A DNA stretch of 64,000 bases from Oscillatoriophycideae cyanobacterium NC_groundwater_1537_Pr4_S-0.65um_50_18 (lineage in GTDB: Bacteria > Cyanobacteriota > Cyanobacteriia > Elainellales > Elainellaceae), in contig JACQYI010000046.1 in the NCBI GenBank assembly GCA_016208305.1, positions 34,412 through 98,411 on the forward strand. Reading direction: 5' to 3'. Numbering within the stretch: position 1 is the first letter of the stretch; each line of letters begins with the position of its first letter. The notes beneath the pieces were generated by a model. That model made no database searches. It worked only from the letters and a program-made list of their open reading frames with translations, and was not told the DNA's origin. The position numbers were made by a program, and so were the translations under genes. Below, one piece after another: positions 10,592 to 18,576 of this stretch.

Positions 10592-10625
10592 CTCCAAGTT
10601 AGCTTTAACTCCAAGTTAGCTTTAA
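10592..10625. repeat. 17-bp exact tandem duplication at the csp-like gene end
   Basis: CTCCAAGTTAGCTTTAA occurs twice in direct succession (10592-10608 and 10609-10625). The second copy includes the stop codon of the Cys-rich gene on the minus strand. Confidence 0.9.
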
Positions 10626-10969
10626 GCCATTGCGGCAGCCATCTGGCGGCACGACTCAGCACAACGCCGACAAGAGGCAGCACAACGCTTGCAGTGATCG
10701 TGATCATGCTTCTCACATTCAGCAGCACAGCGATCGCACGCCTCGGCACAAACCTGGCACATCTGCCCATGAAGCTCAGAGTTGCGCGCCATCAGTCGGG
10801 CACAGAGCGTACAAGTATCAGCACAGTCACGACAGCGCTTGATGCACTCTGCCATCATCTGTACCATGTCGCTTGCCAAACAAGCCGTCGCGCAGTGTTC
10901 GCAATCGCGCAAGCAATCGAGACAGTTTTGAATGCAAGATTCTAGTAAAGCATCATGAGATTGAGTCAT
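10622..10969 (-). CDS. Cys-rich four-helix-bundle copper-binding protein (Csp-like)
   Basis: Small soluble protein of 115 residues with 21 cysteines, nearly all spaced CxxC or CxxxC along predicted helices, plus a His-rich patch (KHDHDH) near residue 88. This pattern matches the four-helix-bundle copper storage family (Csp / DUF326), where Cys residues pointing into the bundle bind many Cu(I) ions. No signal peptide is present, so it resembles the cytosolic Csp3 type. It probably buffers or stores copper and sits in the same region as CopA, CopZ and the DUF305 lipoprotein, although not in one operon with them. AAGG lies just upstream of the ATG. Copper as the ligand is inferred from the family. 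Confidence 0.85.
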   Translation of the reverse strand: MTQSHDALLESCIQNCLDCLRDCEHCATACLASDMVQMMAECIKRCRDCADTCTLCARLMARNSELHGQMCQVCAEACDRCAAECEKHDHDHCKRCAASCRRCAESCRQMAAAMA

Positions 10970-11022
10970 AACCTTGTGTCATTGCTCCTGAGTTAAAGAT
11001 GGGCATCCGCCAAATTCACGTT

Positions 11023-11052
11023 AGATATTCACCTTACAGATATTCACCTTAA
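11023..11052. repeat. 15-bp tandem duplication
   Basis: AGATATTCACCTTAC is followed directly by a copy differing only at its last base (11023-11037, 11038-11052). It lies upstream of the Csp-like gene, between two minus-strand genes. Confidence 0.75.
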
Positions 11053-11106
11053 AAGAAGCAGATGGCGATCGCGTCTAGCAAATGATAGATCCGCCAGAAG
11101 TCTAGC

Positions 11107-11694
11107 TTAAGAATTGTCTCTGTAGGGCAGTCTGAGCTGACGAACAGAGCGGCAGACTGAATTTTTTAGCAGATAAATTAGCAAAATACCATTCAAAGCC
11201 AGCTCAAATCGCTGAAACTCTCTGCCGTAGTGTCTGGAATCCCAGTAGCTAATGGGGCTATGAAACCGAGTCACCCAATCAAACGGAAAAAACAGCAGGG
11301 GGCCATCGTCTGCATGGGTGAGAATATCTACGCCAGAATGCAGCAGGCAAGCCATCAAAAACCAGAAGCCCCAGCGAGAGCGAGAACCAATATTCCTCCG
11401 CTTTCTCCAGACTATTGCCAAACCCACTAGCAGCAGGACTGGCGAGTGAAGAAGGTTATGCAATGCAAGCCAGATCGGGTTGTGGAAATAGAGTTCGTCA
11501 AACATGAAACGAGCAGTTTCTTCACGACTCCAGCCTTGGATCAACGGGTAGTAGATCATGCCGCCAATGGAGAGGAGCCACAAGGGAATATCAGGTGCGA
11601 TCGAGCCTAGAAGAAACGCACGCTTGAGAATTGGCACGCGCGGCAATCCCTGATCTAGGGCAGCCGTCATGATGAAGTGAGAGGGAGTATTCAT
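11107..11694 (-). CDS. Membrane-associated hydrolase-like protein (YdjM/DUF457-like)
   Basis: Integral membrane protein of about 195 residues. The start MNTPSHFIMTAAL at 11694 is chosen because it begins the recognisable family N-terminus, and the longer frame would run through the palindrome upstream of feoA. Features: THFIMTAAL-type start, GSIAPDIPLW near residue 30, ALHNLLHSP near 80, LLHSGVDILTHADDG near 120 and FHSPISYW near 145. Regularly spaced His and Asp residues with several hydrophobic helices fit the LexA-binding / metal-dependent membrane hydrolase group (YdjM, DUF457). Enzymatic activity has not been established for that group in general. It is divergent from feoA and has no functional link that can be read from sequence. 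Confidence 0.6.
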   Translation of the reverse strand: MNTPSHFIMTAALDQGLPRVPILKRAFLLGSIAPDIPLWLLSIGGMIYYPLIQGWSREETARFMFDELYFHNPIWLALHNLLHSPVLLLVGLAIVWRKRRNIGSRSRWGFWFLMACLLHSGVDILTHADDGPLLFFPFDWVTRFHSPISYWDSRHYGREFQRFELALNGILLIYLLKNSVCRSVRQLRLPYRDNS

Positions 11695-11865
11695 GAGAAG
11701 GCGAGACAGCGGCAAAGCTTGCGGAAAGGCGATCGCCAACTTGTTCAGTAGTCTACACCTTTTGCGATGGCCTTTTGCGATGGCATAAGGGTTGCTGAAC
11801 CTAAAGAGATGCTTCAGATGTAAGGAGCGATCGCAAAACGGTCGGCTCCGCTTCAGAGCTGATAT

Positions 11866-11884
11866 ATTGAGATTTATTCTCAAT
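11866..11884. promoter_or_regulatory. Fur-like palindrome upstream of feoA
   Basis: A 19-bp palindrome, ATTGAGA-TTTAT-TCTCAAT, ends 22 bases before the feoA ATG. Its place, size and AT-richness suit a Fur-family operator controlling iron uptake, but it departs from the classical GATAATGATAATCATTATC pattern, so the regulator is uncertain. Confidence 0.45.
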
Positions 11885-11906
11885 ACAAGTCGGTGTCCGT
11901 GAGCTT

Positions 11907-12146
11907 ATGTCTACCACCCGTCTTTCAAGCCTCAAACCGGGGCAATCTGCCCAAATTACTGCCTTAAATGTTGAGCCAGGTGTTGAACGTCGTCTTTATG
12001 CCTTAGGCTTTCGCTGTGGGCAAGAAATCCATCTCCTGCGGCAAGGTTGGATGGCAGGGCCTCTACATGTGCGAATTTGTATGACGGAAGTGATGCTGCG
12101 CCGCTGCGATGCAGATCAGATTCATGTTGCAGCCGTAAGCGAGTAA
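11907..12146 (+). CDS. feoA: FeoA ferrous iron transport accessory protein
   Basis: Cytoplasmic SH3-like protein of 79 residues, the normal FeoA length. The family pattern is visible: LKPGQSAQI near the N-terminus, then ERRLYALGFRCGQEIHLLRQG, then a final VRICMTEVMLRR strand region. FeoA works with the membrane permease FeoB in ferrous iron uptake. Only six bases separate its stop from the feoB ATG, so the two are co-transcribed. A 19-bp palindrome just upstream suggests iron-responsive control. The gene boundaries are secure and no unusual residues are seen. Confidence 0.92.
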   Translation: MSTTRLSSLKPGQSAQITALNVEPGVERRLYALGFRCGQEIHLLRQGWMAGPLHVRICMTEVMLRRCDADQIHVAAVSE

Positions 12147-12152
12147 ATCTAC

Positions 12153-13946
12153 ATGAAACGCATAGCTGTCTTGGGGATGCCCAATACCGGAAAATCTACT
12201 TTTTTCAACCGTCTTACAGGCTCTCAAGCGCATATCGGCAACTGGCCCGGAATTACAATCGACCTGATGCTGGGCAAGGTAAAACTAGCTGAGGAGGTTG
12301 CCGAAGTCGTCGATCTACCCGGAATTTATGATCTGCGCGGCTTTTCTCAAGATGAAGCCGTTGTCCGCCGCTTTTTGGAAAGTACTCCTCTCGATCTAGT
12401 ACTAATTATTCTCAATACAACGCAAATCGATCGACAAATTACCTTACCGATTCAAGTGCAGCAGTTGAGCTTACCCGCAGTGCTGCTGTTAAATATGGTG
12501 GATGAGGCTGCCCGGTTTGGGGTCAGAGTCGAACCCAAAACTTTGTCTGAGCGCTTGGGAATGCCTGTTCTGCCGATTAGCGCGAAGTATGGAGCCGGAT
12601 ATCACAATGCCATCACAGCGATTGCAAACACCCTGCACCAACAGGATCATGCCTTTCAGGTCGAACACCTCGAAAAGCGCCTCTTGTCTGATCAGCAGTT
12701 AACCCCTCAGATTCGCGCTGTTTTGGATGGCAGCGTCGAGATGCCCCTGATGCTGTCCGATCGCCTAACCAGTCAGCTCGATCGGGTTTTGCTGCATCCC
12801 GTCTTAGGTCTACCGATTTTCTTTGGCGTTATGTACCTGATCTTTCAGGCCATCTACGCGATCGGTGCGCCTATTCAACAAGGACTCGGCAATGCCTTGG
12901 ATGCGTTTAAGAGCTTTGCCTTAGAGCCATTGCTGGCTCCGCTGCCCCTCTTTCTCAAGGGCTTTCTTATTGACGGGCTGTATCAAGGCATTGGCACAGT
13001 GGCGGCGTTCCTACCCGTGATTTTTCTGTTCTTCCTCTGCATGGCGATCGTCGAGGATAGCGGCTATCTCTCTCGCTCAGCCTTTTTGATGGATGCCCTC
13101 ATGGAGCGATTGGGGCTGGATGGTCGCTCGTTTGTAATGGCGCTGATGGGGTTTGGCTGCAACGTGCCAGCTATTTTGGGTACGCGAGTCATGCGATCGC
13201 CCGGACTACGCCTGTTATCCATGCTGATCATTCCGTTCTCCTTGTGTTCGGCAAGGTTGAATGTGTTTATGTTTATGTCTACGGCGATGTTTCCGGCTCA
13301 TATTGCGCCCAGAGTCATCTTTAGCCTGTACTTGCTAAGCTTTGCTGCCGCTCTTCTAACGGCGGCCTTATTCAAAGGAAAATTCTCTAGCCAAGAACCC
13401 TTAGTGCTGGAGCTGCCGCCCTATCGCTTTCCCACCTTCAAGCAAATGCTGGTGCGAGCCTGGTGCGAGGTCAAACACTTTTGGTTTTGGTCGCGACGGT
13501 TCATCATCTTTGGCGTGGTGGCGATTTGGCTGCTGAATAATCTGCCCACGAATGTGCCAACTGCCAGTGCCCAAACACTATCAGGAATGCTGGGACAGTC
13601 GCTACAGCCCATCTTTGCACCGCTAGGCATCAACCCACAGCTGACAGTCGCCCTGTTTTTTGGCTTCATTGCCAAAGAGATTGTCTTGGGTGGTTTGGCG
13701 GTCATCTACAGTAAAACAGCCGATGTTGACCTAGCAGGGGCGATCGCCCAGCAAATTGATTGGGTGCAAGCTTACAGCTTTATGCTGTTTACGTTGCTGT
13801 ATGTCCCTTGTCTGTCTACCGTTGCGGTATTGAAAAGCGAATCGAAAAGTACTCGGTTTGCACTGCTGTCAGTTGCTTGGTCGATGGGATTAGCCTGGAT
13901 TGCTAGTTTTATCTTCTATCAAGGGGCGCGAGGACTTGGGTTCTGA
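12153..13946 (+). CDS. feoB: FeoB ferrous iron transporter
   Basis: Inner-membrane ferrous iron permease with an N-terminal G domain, 597 residues. G1 is GMPNTGKST (residues 8-16), G3 is VDLPG (near 55) and G4 is NMVD (near 114). The C-terminal half holds repeated membrane helices, including the Gate-type segments with FGCNVPAILGTR (near 335), FSLCSARLNVF (near 370) and, in the second gate, YVPCLSTVAVLKSE (near 552). The length is below the 700-770 residues of enterobacterial FeoB but like the compact cyanobacterial forms, so it is not considered truncated. It is in an operon with feoA. A 16-bp tandem duplication begins at its stop codon. Confidence 0.95.
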   Translation: MKRIAVLGMPNTGKSTFFNRLTGSQAHIGNWPGITIDLMLGKVKLAEEVAEVVDLPGIYDLRGFSQDEAVVRRFLESTPLDLVLIILNTTQIDRQITLPIQVQQLSLPAVLLLNMVDEAARFGVRVEPKTLSERLGMPVLPISAKYGAGYHNAITAIANTLHQQDHAFQVEHLEKRLLSDQQLTPQIRAVLDGSVEMPLMLSDRLTSQLDRVLLHPVLGLPIFFGVMYLIFQAIYAIGAPIQQGLGNALDAFKSFALEPLLAPLPLFLKGFLIDGLYQGIGTVAAFLPVIFLFFLCMAIVEDSGYLSRSAFLMDALMERLGLDGRSFVMALMGFGCNVPAILGTRVMRSPGLRLLSMLIIPFSLCSARLNVFMFMSTAMFPAHIAPRVIFSLYLLSFAAALLTAALFKGKFSSQEPLVLELPPYRFPTFKQMLVRAWCEVKHFWFWSRRFIIFGVVAIWLLNNLPTNVPTASAQTLSGMLGQSLQPIFAPLGINPQLTVALFFGFIAKEIVLGGLAVIYSKTADVDLAGAIAQQIDWVQAYSFMLFTLLYVPCLSTVAVLKSESKSTRFALLSVAWSMGLAWIASFIFYQGARGLGF

Positions 13947-13977
13947 ATCACGACCTAAAAAAATCACGACCTAAACA
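13946..13977. repeat. 16-bp tandem duplication at the feoB stop
   Basis: AATCACGACCTAAAAA is followed directly by AATCACGACCTAAACA. The first copy begins at the last base of the feoB TGA codon. Confidence 0.85.
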
Positions 13978-13982
13978 AGAAA

Positions 13983-14008
13983 GCAGAGATTGCGATCGCA
14001 ATCTCTGC
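13983..14008. terminator. Perfect 26-bp palindrome between convergent genes
   Basis: GCAGAGATTGCGA and its exact complement meet at the centre of a HIP1 octamer, giving a 13-bp perfect stem with no loop bases. It lies between the convergent feoB and RTX genes. No T tract follows on either side, so a terminator role is plausible but not shown. Confidence 0.45.
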
Positions 14009-14039
14009 ATGTAAGCACTAGAGGAAACAATGGACAGGT

Positions 14040-15332
14040 TTAGAAGGGAGATTCTACGACCAGGATATTGCTGGCTGTCAGGGCAGGCTTGTTGCCAAAG
14101 GTAGCGATTTCTATCTGCTTGGTGCTACCAATGCCGTCAGCATCGTAGAACAGCTTGCCTTTTTTCTGATCGTAGATCAAGCGATCTTTCTGATCGAGCG
14201 CTTTCTTGCCTTTGACAAATTGGCTAGATTTCAATGCCCCGGCCTTTAGCCCTGCAAAGCCATCTAGATCAAAGACCAGTTTGTCGCCTTCTAACTTGTT
14301 GAAGTCCGTGATGCGATCGCCCTTGTCCCGCACAGAAACAAAGACAAATTGATCTGCGCCAATACCGCCACTGATCGTGTCTTTTCCAGCGCCCCCTACC
14401 AAGGTATCATTGCCCGCACCTCCAGCTAAGCTGTCTTTTGCGCCTAAGCCTAGAATCCGGTCTGTGCCTGCCGTACCTTGCAATGTATCTGCTGAAGGCG
14501 TACCTGTGATGACATTGATACCATTAGGAGGCTCAGGCTTAGGAGGCTCAGGCTTAGGAGGCTCAGGCTTAGGAGGCTCAGGCTTAGGAGAGACAGGAGG
14601 CTGCGGGTGAACGTAGTTAGGATTGGAGACAAATAGGTTAGAGTTCTTGAGGAAACCGTCAGGATTGGTGAGGGTTTGTGCGGAAACATCTTGCAGTACC
14701 GCAATCACATCCTGTTTGTCTTTTTCTGGTCCGATATAGGCCAAAGCCGCATCAACAATATTTGCTGTATCTTCTTGACCAAACTTCTGACCCCAAGAAA
14801 CTGGAATTAACCGATACTCAGCCGCGTCACCAACCAGCTGAATTTTGTCGCCGTTTCCTGCATTAAGGTCGGGCTGAAAATCGGTAATTACGGCAAATCC
14901 TTTAGGTGTTGCTCCTCCTAAATCATCGTCATTTAAATAAGCAAGGTTGCCACTAGCATCTCTCAGGTCAAATAAGTCGCTACCGCTGCCACCTGTTAGC
15001 CTATCAAATTCACTCGGAGAGTTTTGTCCTAAGGTAGCGCCATAAGCTTTAAGAATGTCATTTCCCTCGCCACCTGAGAGACTATCATTGCCTAAACCGC
15101 CGAAGAGATTATCATTGCCCTGACCGCCTTCTAGGGAGTCGTTGCCTGCCTTACCTTCTAGGAGATCATCACCTAAACCGCCTACTATTTCGTCATCACC
15201 CTCGCCGCCGTCAATTGAATCATTTCCTGCACCACCATTCAAAATATCGTCATCGCCTAGACCAAAAATTGAATCGTTTTCAGCGCCACCATTAATTGTG
15301 TTCTCTCTGTCGTTTCCGGTGAAGATTGCCAT
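14040..15332 (-). CDS. RTX calcium-binding repeat protein
   Basis: Acidic protein of 430 residues built from hemolysin-type (RTX) calcium-binding nonapeptides. A first block of repeats such as GGAGNDSIDG and GGLGNDSLSG covers about residues 5-95. A middle domain (about 105-235) has no recognised motif. A Pro-rich hinge of repeated PKPEP units lies near 240-265. A second RTX block (about 290-325) is followed by DQFVF and a C-terminal ASNILVV segment typical of RTX proteins. There is no Sec signal peptide; such proteins usually leave the cell by type I secretion using a C-terminal signal. No type I transporter genes are near. AAGGAAC precedes the ATG. Its place between feoAB and znuABC may be chance. 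Confidence 0.88.
   Translation of the reverse strand: MAIFTGNDRENTINGGAENDSIFGLGDDDILNGGAGNDSIDGGEGDDEIVGGLGDDLLEGKAGNDSLEGGQGNDNLFGGLGNDSLSGGEGNDILKAYGATLGQNSPSEFDRLTGGSGSDLFDLRDASGNLAYLNDDDLGGATPKGFAVITDFQPDLNAGNGDKIQLVGDAAEYRLIPVSWGQKFGQEDTANIVDAALAYIGPEKDKQDVIAVLQDVSAQTLTNPDGFLKNSNLFVSNPNYVHPQPPVSPKPEPPKPEPPKPEPPKPEPPNGINVITGTPSADTLQGTAGTDRILGLGAKDSLAGGAGNDTLVGGAGKDTISGGIGADQFVFVSVRDKGDRITDFNKLEGDKLVFDLDGFAGLKAGALKSSQFVKGKKALDQKDRLIYDQKKGKLFYDADGIGSTKQIEIATFGNKPALTASNILVVESPF
14521..14590. repeat. 15-bp coding tandem repeats (PKPEP hinge)
   Basis: Four to five copies of a 15-bp unit (GGAGGCTCAGGCTTA on the plus strand) encode the Pro/Glu/Lys-rich hinge of the RTX protein. The copies are nearly identical at DNA level, pointing to recent expansion. 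Confidence 0.9.
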
Positions 15333-15704
15333 TGTTCTTGTTCCTTGTTTATTGAAATGCAGGTGAAGTTAAGCCATGCGAAACATGGGGCTAACCAAAT
15401 CGCTCGATCGCCTTGCAGATGCAGCTTGATCTAGAGAAATGTGCCGCAGCGAGTCATTTGAAATCGCTTTAAGCTTTTGCCATGACTGAGAAACTGAGCT
15501 GCGAAAACCTGAAGCGGTTTAAGGTTGCGTTTGTTTCTCCGTCCCTTCTTCCGATGTCTCTACTGTAGGCGGGGTGACTGGATGGCGCGATAACTGAAAG
15601 TTATGGAAAGTTATGGAGCCTGTTAAGGAGGTGACGGGCGCGATCGCCGGACGCTTTTTTGAGACAGAGAATCATTTTTATATCGAGTGCTGTAGAATAG
15701 GCAA
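15333..15704. other. Intergenic region between RTX and znuA genes
   Basis: No coding frame can be supported. It holds a 10-bp duplication (GAAAGTTATG twice near 15596-15615), and near its right end TGTAGAAT (15691-15698), which resembles an extended -10 element for the znu operon. No good -35 box is seen. Confidence 0.45.
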
Positions 15705-15719
15705 TGATAATCATTGTCA
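15705..15719. promoter_or_regulatory. Zur box controlling znuACB
   Basis: TGATAAT-C-ATTGTCA is a 7-1-7 palindrome with one mismatch, matching the cyanobacterial Zur operator pattern TGATAATNATTATCA. It lies about seven bases after a TAGAAT -10-like hexamer and 28 bases before the znuA ATG, so bound zinc-loaded Zur would block transcription start. The Zur gene is not in the window. Confidence 0.82.
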
Positions 15720-15746
15720 TTTTGTGAAGCAGGCAGGGCAGTTGAC

Positions 15747-16850
15747 ATGACTAAAGCAACATTGAGATCAAACGCCAAATTGAAATCAAGGTCAGCCCAT
15801 ACTGTTATCCGTCATCTGTCTGTAGCGGTTTCTGCGATCGCCGTCAGCTTAAGTAGCTGTGCCCCAAACCTGCCGATCACAAACTCTGAAACTAGCCAGA
15901 AGCAACCCGCTTCAGCGTCCAGCGAGCTACAGGTAGTGACAACGTTTCTCCCCGTCAGTCGGTTTACAAAAGCAGTAGCGGGCGATCGGGCGGAAGTGAC
16001 GCAACTCTTGCCCACGAATGTCAGCCCTCATGAGTATCAGGCAACCCCAGAGGACGCTCAGAAGCTGGCTAGAGCAGATGTGCTGGTGCAAAACGGATTA
16101 GAGATGGAATCTTTTCTGACGGATCTGGTTCAGAACGCAGGCAATGCCGATCTTAAAGTGGTGGATTCGAGTCAAGGAATACAGCCGATTTCTACTGAGT
16201 CGATCGAGGAGACTGTTGGCGATCACGATCACGCAGGCGAAGAAGAGGCTGGGCACGGAGAATTTAACCCTCACATTTGGCTTGATCCCAAGCGAGCCAT
16301 TCAGCAGGTCGAAAACATTCGAGATGGGTTAGTCGCGGCTGATCCTGACGGGAAAGAGATTTACACGGCCAATGCCGCCGCCTATATTCAAAAGCTTCAG
16401 GAGTTGGATGCAGAAACAACGGCCATCCTGCAACCCTATAGGGGTAAAACCTTTGTCGCTTTTCACGACTTTGCGCCTTACTTTGCTGAAAGCTATAGCC
16501 TCAAGGCCAATTTTCTGGTCGATGTCCCCGAAGACAATCCATCTCCCGATGACGTTAAACGGGTTATCGACACTGTAAAAGCAACCCAGCTCAAAACCTT
16601 GCTAACTGAGCCTCAAGGAGGGCAAGATGGTTTTGCAGCGCTGGCTAAAGATTTGAATGTGCGCGTCAGCACCTTTGACCCGATGGAAACTGGAGGAGCA
16701 GAAGCTTTGCAGCCCGATTATTACATCAGCACAATGCGGCAAAACGTCAAAACCTTGGTGACTGCATTCTCCGGACAGCCCCCCCAATCCTTATTGCCTC
16801 TCCGCCCCTCTGTTGCCGTTGTGCCCCAGCCCGTTGGCATCAGGTTTTAG
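15747..16850 (+). CDS. znuA: ZnuA zinc-binding lipoprotein of ABC importer
   Basis: Periplasmic zinc-binding protein of the cluster A-I family, about 367 residues. The signal region ends in a lipobox near SLSSC (about residue 36). Zinc ligand regions are visible: VSPHEYQATPED near 90, the short His/Glu-rich loop HDHAGEEEAGHGEFNPH near 155, FVAFHDFAPYF near 240 and the late DPMETGG region near 315. The His-rich loop is shorter than in E. coli ZnuA. The start at ATG 15747 is chosen over TTG 15714 because the latter lies inside the Zur box. It heads the operon znuA-znuC-znuB and is probably repressed by Zur when zinc is plentiful. A related manganese-binding protein is the alternative, less likely given the His-rich loop and Zur box. 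Confidence 0.9.
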   Translation: MTKATLRSNAKLKSRSAHTVIRHLSVAVSAIAVSLSSCAPNLPITNSETSQKQPASASSELQVVTTFLPVSRFTKAVAGDRAEVTQLLPTNVSPHEYQATPEDAQKLARADVLVQNGLEMESFLTDLVQNAGNADLKVVDSSQGIQPISTESIEETVGDHDHAGEEEAGHGEFNPHIWLDPKRAIQQVENIRDGLVAADPDGKEIYTANAAAYIQKLQELDAETTAILQPYRGKTFVAFHDFAPYFAESYSLKANFLVDVPEDNPSPDDVKRVIDTVKATQLKTLLTEPQGGQDGFAALAKDLNVRVSTFDPMETGGAEALQPDYYISTMRQNVKTLVTAFSGQPPQSLLPLRPSVAVVPQPVGIRF

Positions 16851-16858
16851 GAGGCAGC

Positions 16859-17623
16859 TTGAAAGAAATCGTATTATCCGTTGAGCAGCTAACGGTCTAT
16901 CGAGAAGACTACAAGGCGATCGAGAATGTCTCGTTTTCTCTGGAGAGCGGGACAGATACAGCGATCGTCGGGCCAAATGGAGCAGGCAAAAGCACCTTGG
17001 TTCAGGCAATCTTGGGCATCTTGCCGCGTCAATCGGGTCACGTTTCCATCCTAGGGCAACCCCTGAGTCGTAAGGGTTCTCTGGCGGCTCGCATCCGGCA
17101 GCAGGTGGCTTATTTGCCGCAAAACTTCCTGTTCGATCGCCGCATTCCGATGACGGCAGCCGAGCTGGTAGGGTTGGGTTGGGATCAGCTAGGGTTGCAG
17201 CTTCCCTGGAAAAATCATAAAAAACGCAGCCATGCCATTCAAGAAGCGCTCGATCGCGTGGATGCCTCTCATCTCAAACATCAGATGCTTAGTGGGCTTT
17301 CAGGAGGTGAAACCAAGCGGATATTGTTGGCTTACTGCTTAGTTTACCCGCGTCGGTTGTTGATCTTGGATGAAGCGCCCGCAGGTTTGGATATGCGGGG
17401 AGAGTCGGAGTTTTATGAGCGACTCTATCAACTGAAGCAAGATCAAGGTTGGACTATTTTGCAGATTTCCCACGATCTCGATATGGTACGGCGGCATTGC
17501 GATCGCGTCCTTTGTTTAAATCACACGCTGCTTTGCCAAGGCATTCCAGAAGTCACCCTCTCACCCGACAATTTATCTGCCGCTTACGGCTCTGAATTTG
17601 TCCGATATCGGCATCAGCATTGA
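16859..17623 (+). CDS. znuC: ZnuC zinc ABC transporter ATPase
   Basis: ABC ATPase of 254 residues that powers zinc import through ZnuB. Walker A is GPNGAGKST (near residue 38), the signature is LSGGETKR (near 145), Walker B is LLILDEAPAGLD (near 165) and the switch His is in ISHD (near 203). The start is TTG at 16859, supported by GGAGG at 16850-16854 with four-base spacing. This ribosome binding site overlaps the last base of the znuA stop. No nearby ATG suits. The gene is translated from the znu operon. The family also contains manganese transporters. Confidence 0.9.
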   Translation: MKEIVLSVEQLTVYREDYKAIENVSFSLESGTDTAIVGPNGAGKSTLVQAILGILPRQSGHVSILGQPLSRKGSLAARIRQQVAYLPQNFLFDRRIPMTAAELVGLGWDQLGLQLPWKNHKKRSHAIQEALDRVDASHLKHQMLSGLSGGETKRILLAYCLVYPRRLLILDEAPAGLDMRGESEFYERLYQLKQDQGWTILQISHDLDMVRRHCDRVLCLNHTLLCQGIPEVTLSPDNLSAAYGSEFVRYRHQH

Positions 17624-17687
17624 GGAGAAAATAGATTTAAACCTGTCCTCTATTGATTCTCTCTTGGCATCTCTATTTTTATTTCTC

Positions 17688-18518
17688 ATGGATCTTCAAG
17701 CCGAATTCACCCGTATCATTGAACTATTCCAGCTTCCCTTCATGCAGCGTGCCGTAATCGGCGGCATTCTCACAGGATTAATGGGAGGGCTGTTGGGCAG
17801 TTTCACAATTTTGCGCCAGCTCTCCTTCTTCAGTGATGCGCTGGGACATTCGGCCTTGCTGGGAATTAGCATTGGCTTGCTCCTCGGCATTAATCCGTCT
17901 GTGGTGCTGCTGCCTTTTGCGGTCTTGTTTGCACTGGGTATGACTTATCTCCTAGAGCGAACCCGATTATGGACAGATGCTCTCCTCAATATCATCTATT
18001 CTTCATCGTTGGCGATCGCGATCATTATTCTCAGCTTTGTCGGACAGTACAAAGGGGGGCTGAATAATCTTCTATTTGGCGATATCCTAGCAGTTCAAGA
18101 GCTAGATTTAGTTTTCAGCGCTCTGTTGCTCATTGTTTGTATCGTCTTTGTTAGCTTGACCTTGCACACGCAAATGCTGCTGACATTGAACGAACCTTTG
18201 GCGATTGCCCGTGGGGTGTCCGTGTCTGCCCATCGCACAACCTTTATTGTGCTGCTGTCGTTGGTGGTGGGCATTTCGATTAAGACGATCGGGGTACTGC
18301 TGGTGAGTGCATTTGTGGTGATTCCGGCCTGTGCAGCTCGGCTGCTGAGTCGGACATTTACCCACTATGTTCTGCTATCTGTAGGATTAGGAGCGTTGAG
18401 TGCAGTAGGCGGAATGTTGTTTTCGGCTGGGTTTAATTTACCTTCAGGGCCTAGCATTGTCGCGACGCAACTGCTGATCTTTTTATTGGCGATGGTCTTA
18501 CCGTGGCTGCGGGGCTAG
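17688..18518 (+). CDS. znuB: ZnuB zinc ABC transporter permease
   Basis: Inner-membrane permease of about 276 residues from the ABC-3 family, with eight or nine hydrophobic helices. The family core appears as FSDALGHSALLGISIG (near residue 50), the coupling region RTRLWTDALLNIIYSSSLA (near 95) and a SIKTIGVLLVSAFVVIPA segment (near 215). The start at ATG 17688 is preferred because a TTG at 17598 would add an atypical N-terminus overlapping znuC. Neither start has a clear ribosome binding site. It completes the znuA-znuC-znuB operon. A weak hairpin follows within the 58 bases before the convergent ketoacyl synthase gene. Confidence 0.9.
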   Translation: MDLQAEFTRIIELFQLPFMQRAVIGGILTGLMGGLLGSFTILRQLSFFSDALGHSALLGISIGLLLGINPSVVLLPFAVLFALGMTYLLERTRLWTDALLNIIYSSSLAIAIIILSFVGQYKGGLNNLLFGDILAVQELDLVFSALLLIVCIVFVSLTLHTQMLLTLNEPLAIARGVSVSAHRTTFIVLLSLVVGISIKTIGVLLVSAFVVIPACAARLLSRTFTHYVLLSVGLGALSAVGGMLFSAGFNLPSGPSIVATQLLIFLLAMVLPWLRG

Positions 18519-18576
18519 TACCTCTCCAACGGGCGCATCTGGCAGTTGGGGGAGTAGATACTTTTTCGGTCTACTT

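Noticed and set aside
11695..11883. N-terminal extension of the membrane hydrolase-like gene
   Set aside because: It would run through the feoA promoter palindrome and lacks family similarity; the ATG at 11694 begins the recognisable sequence.
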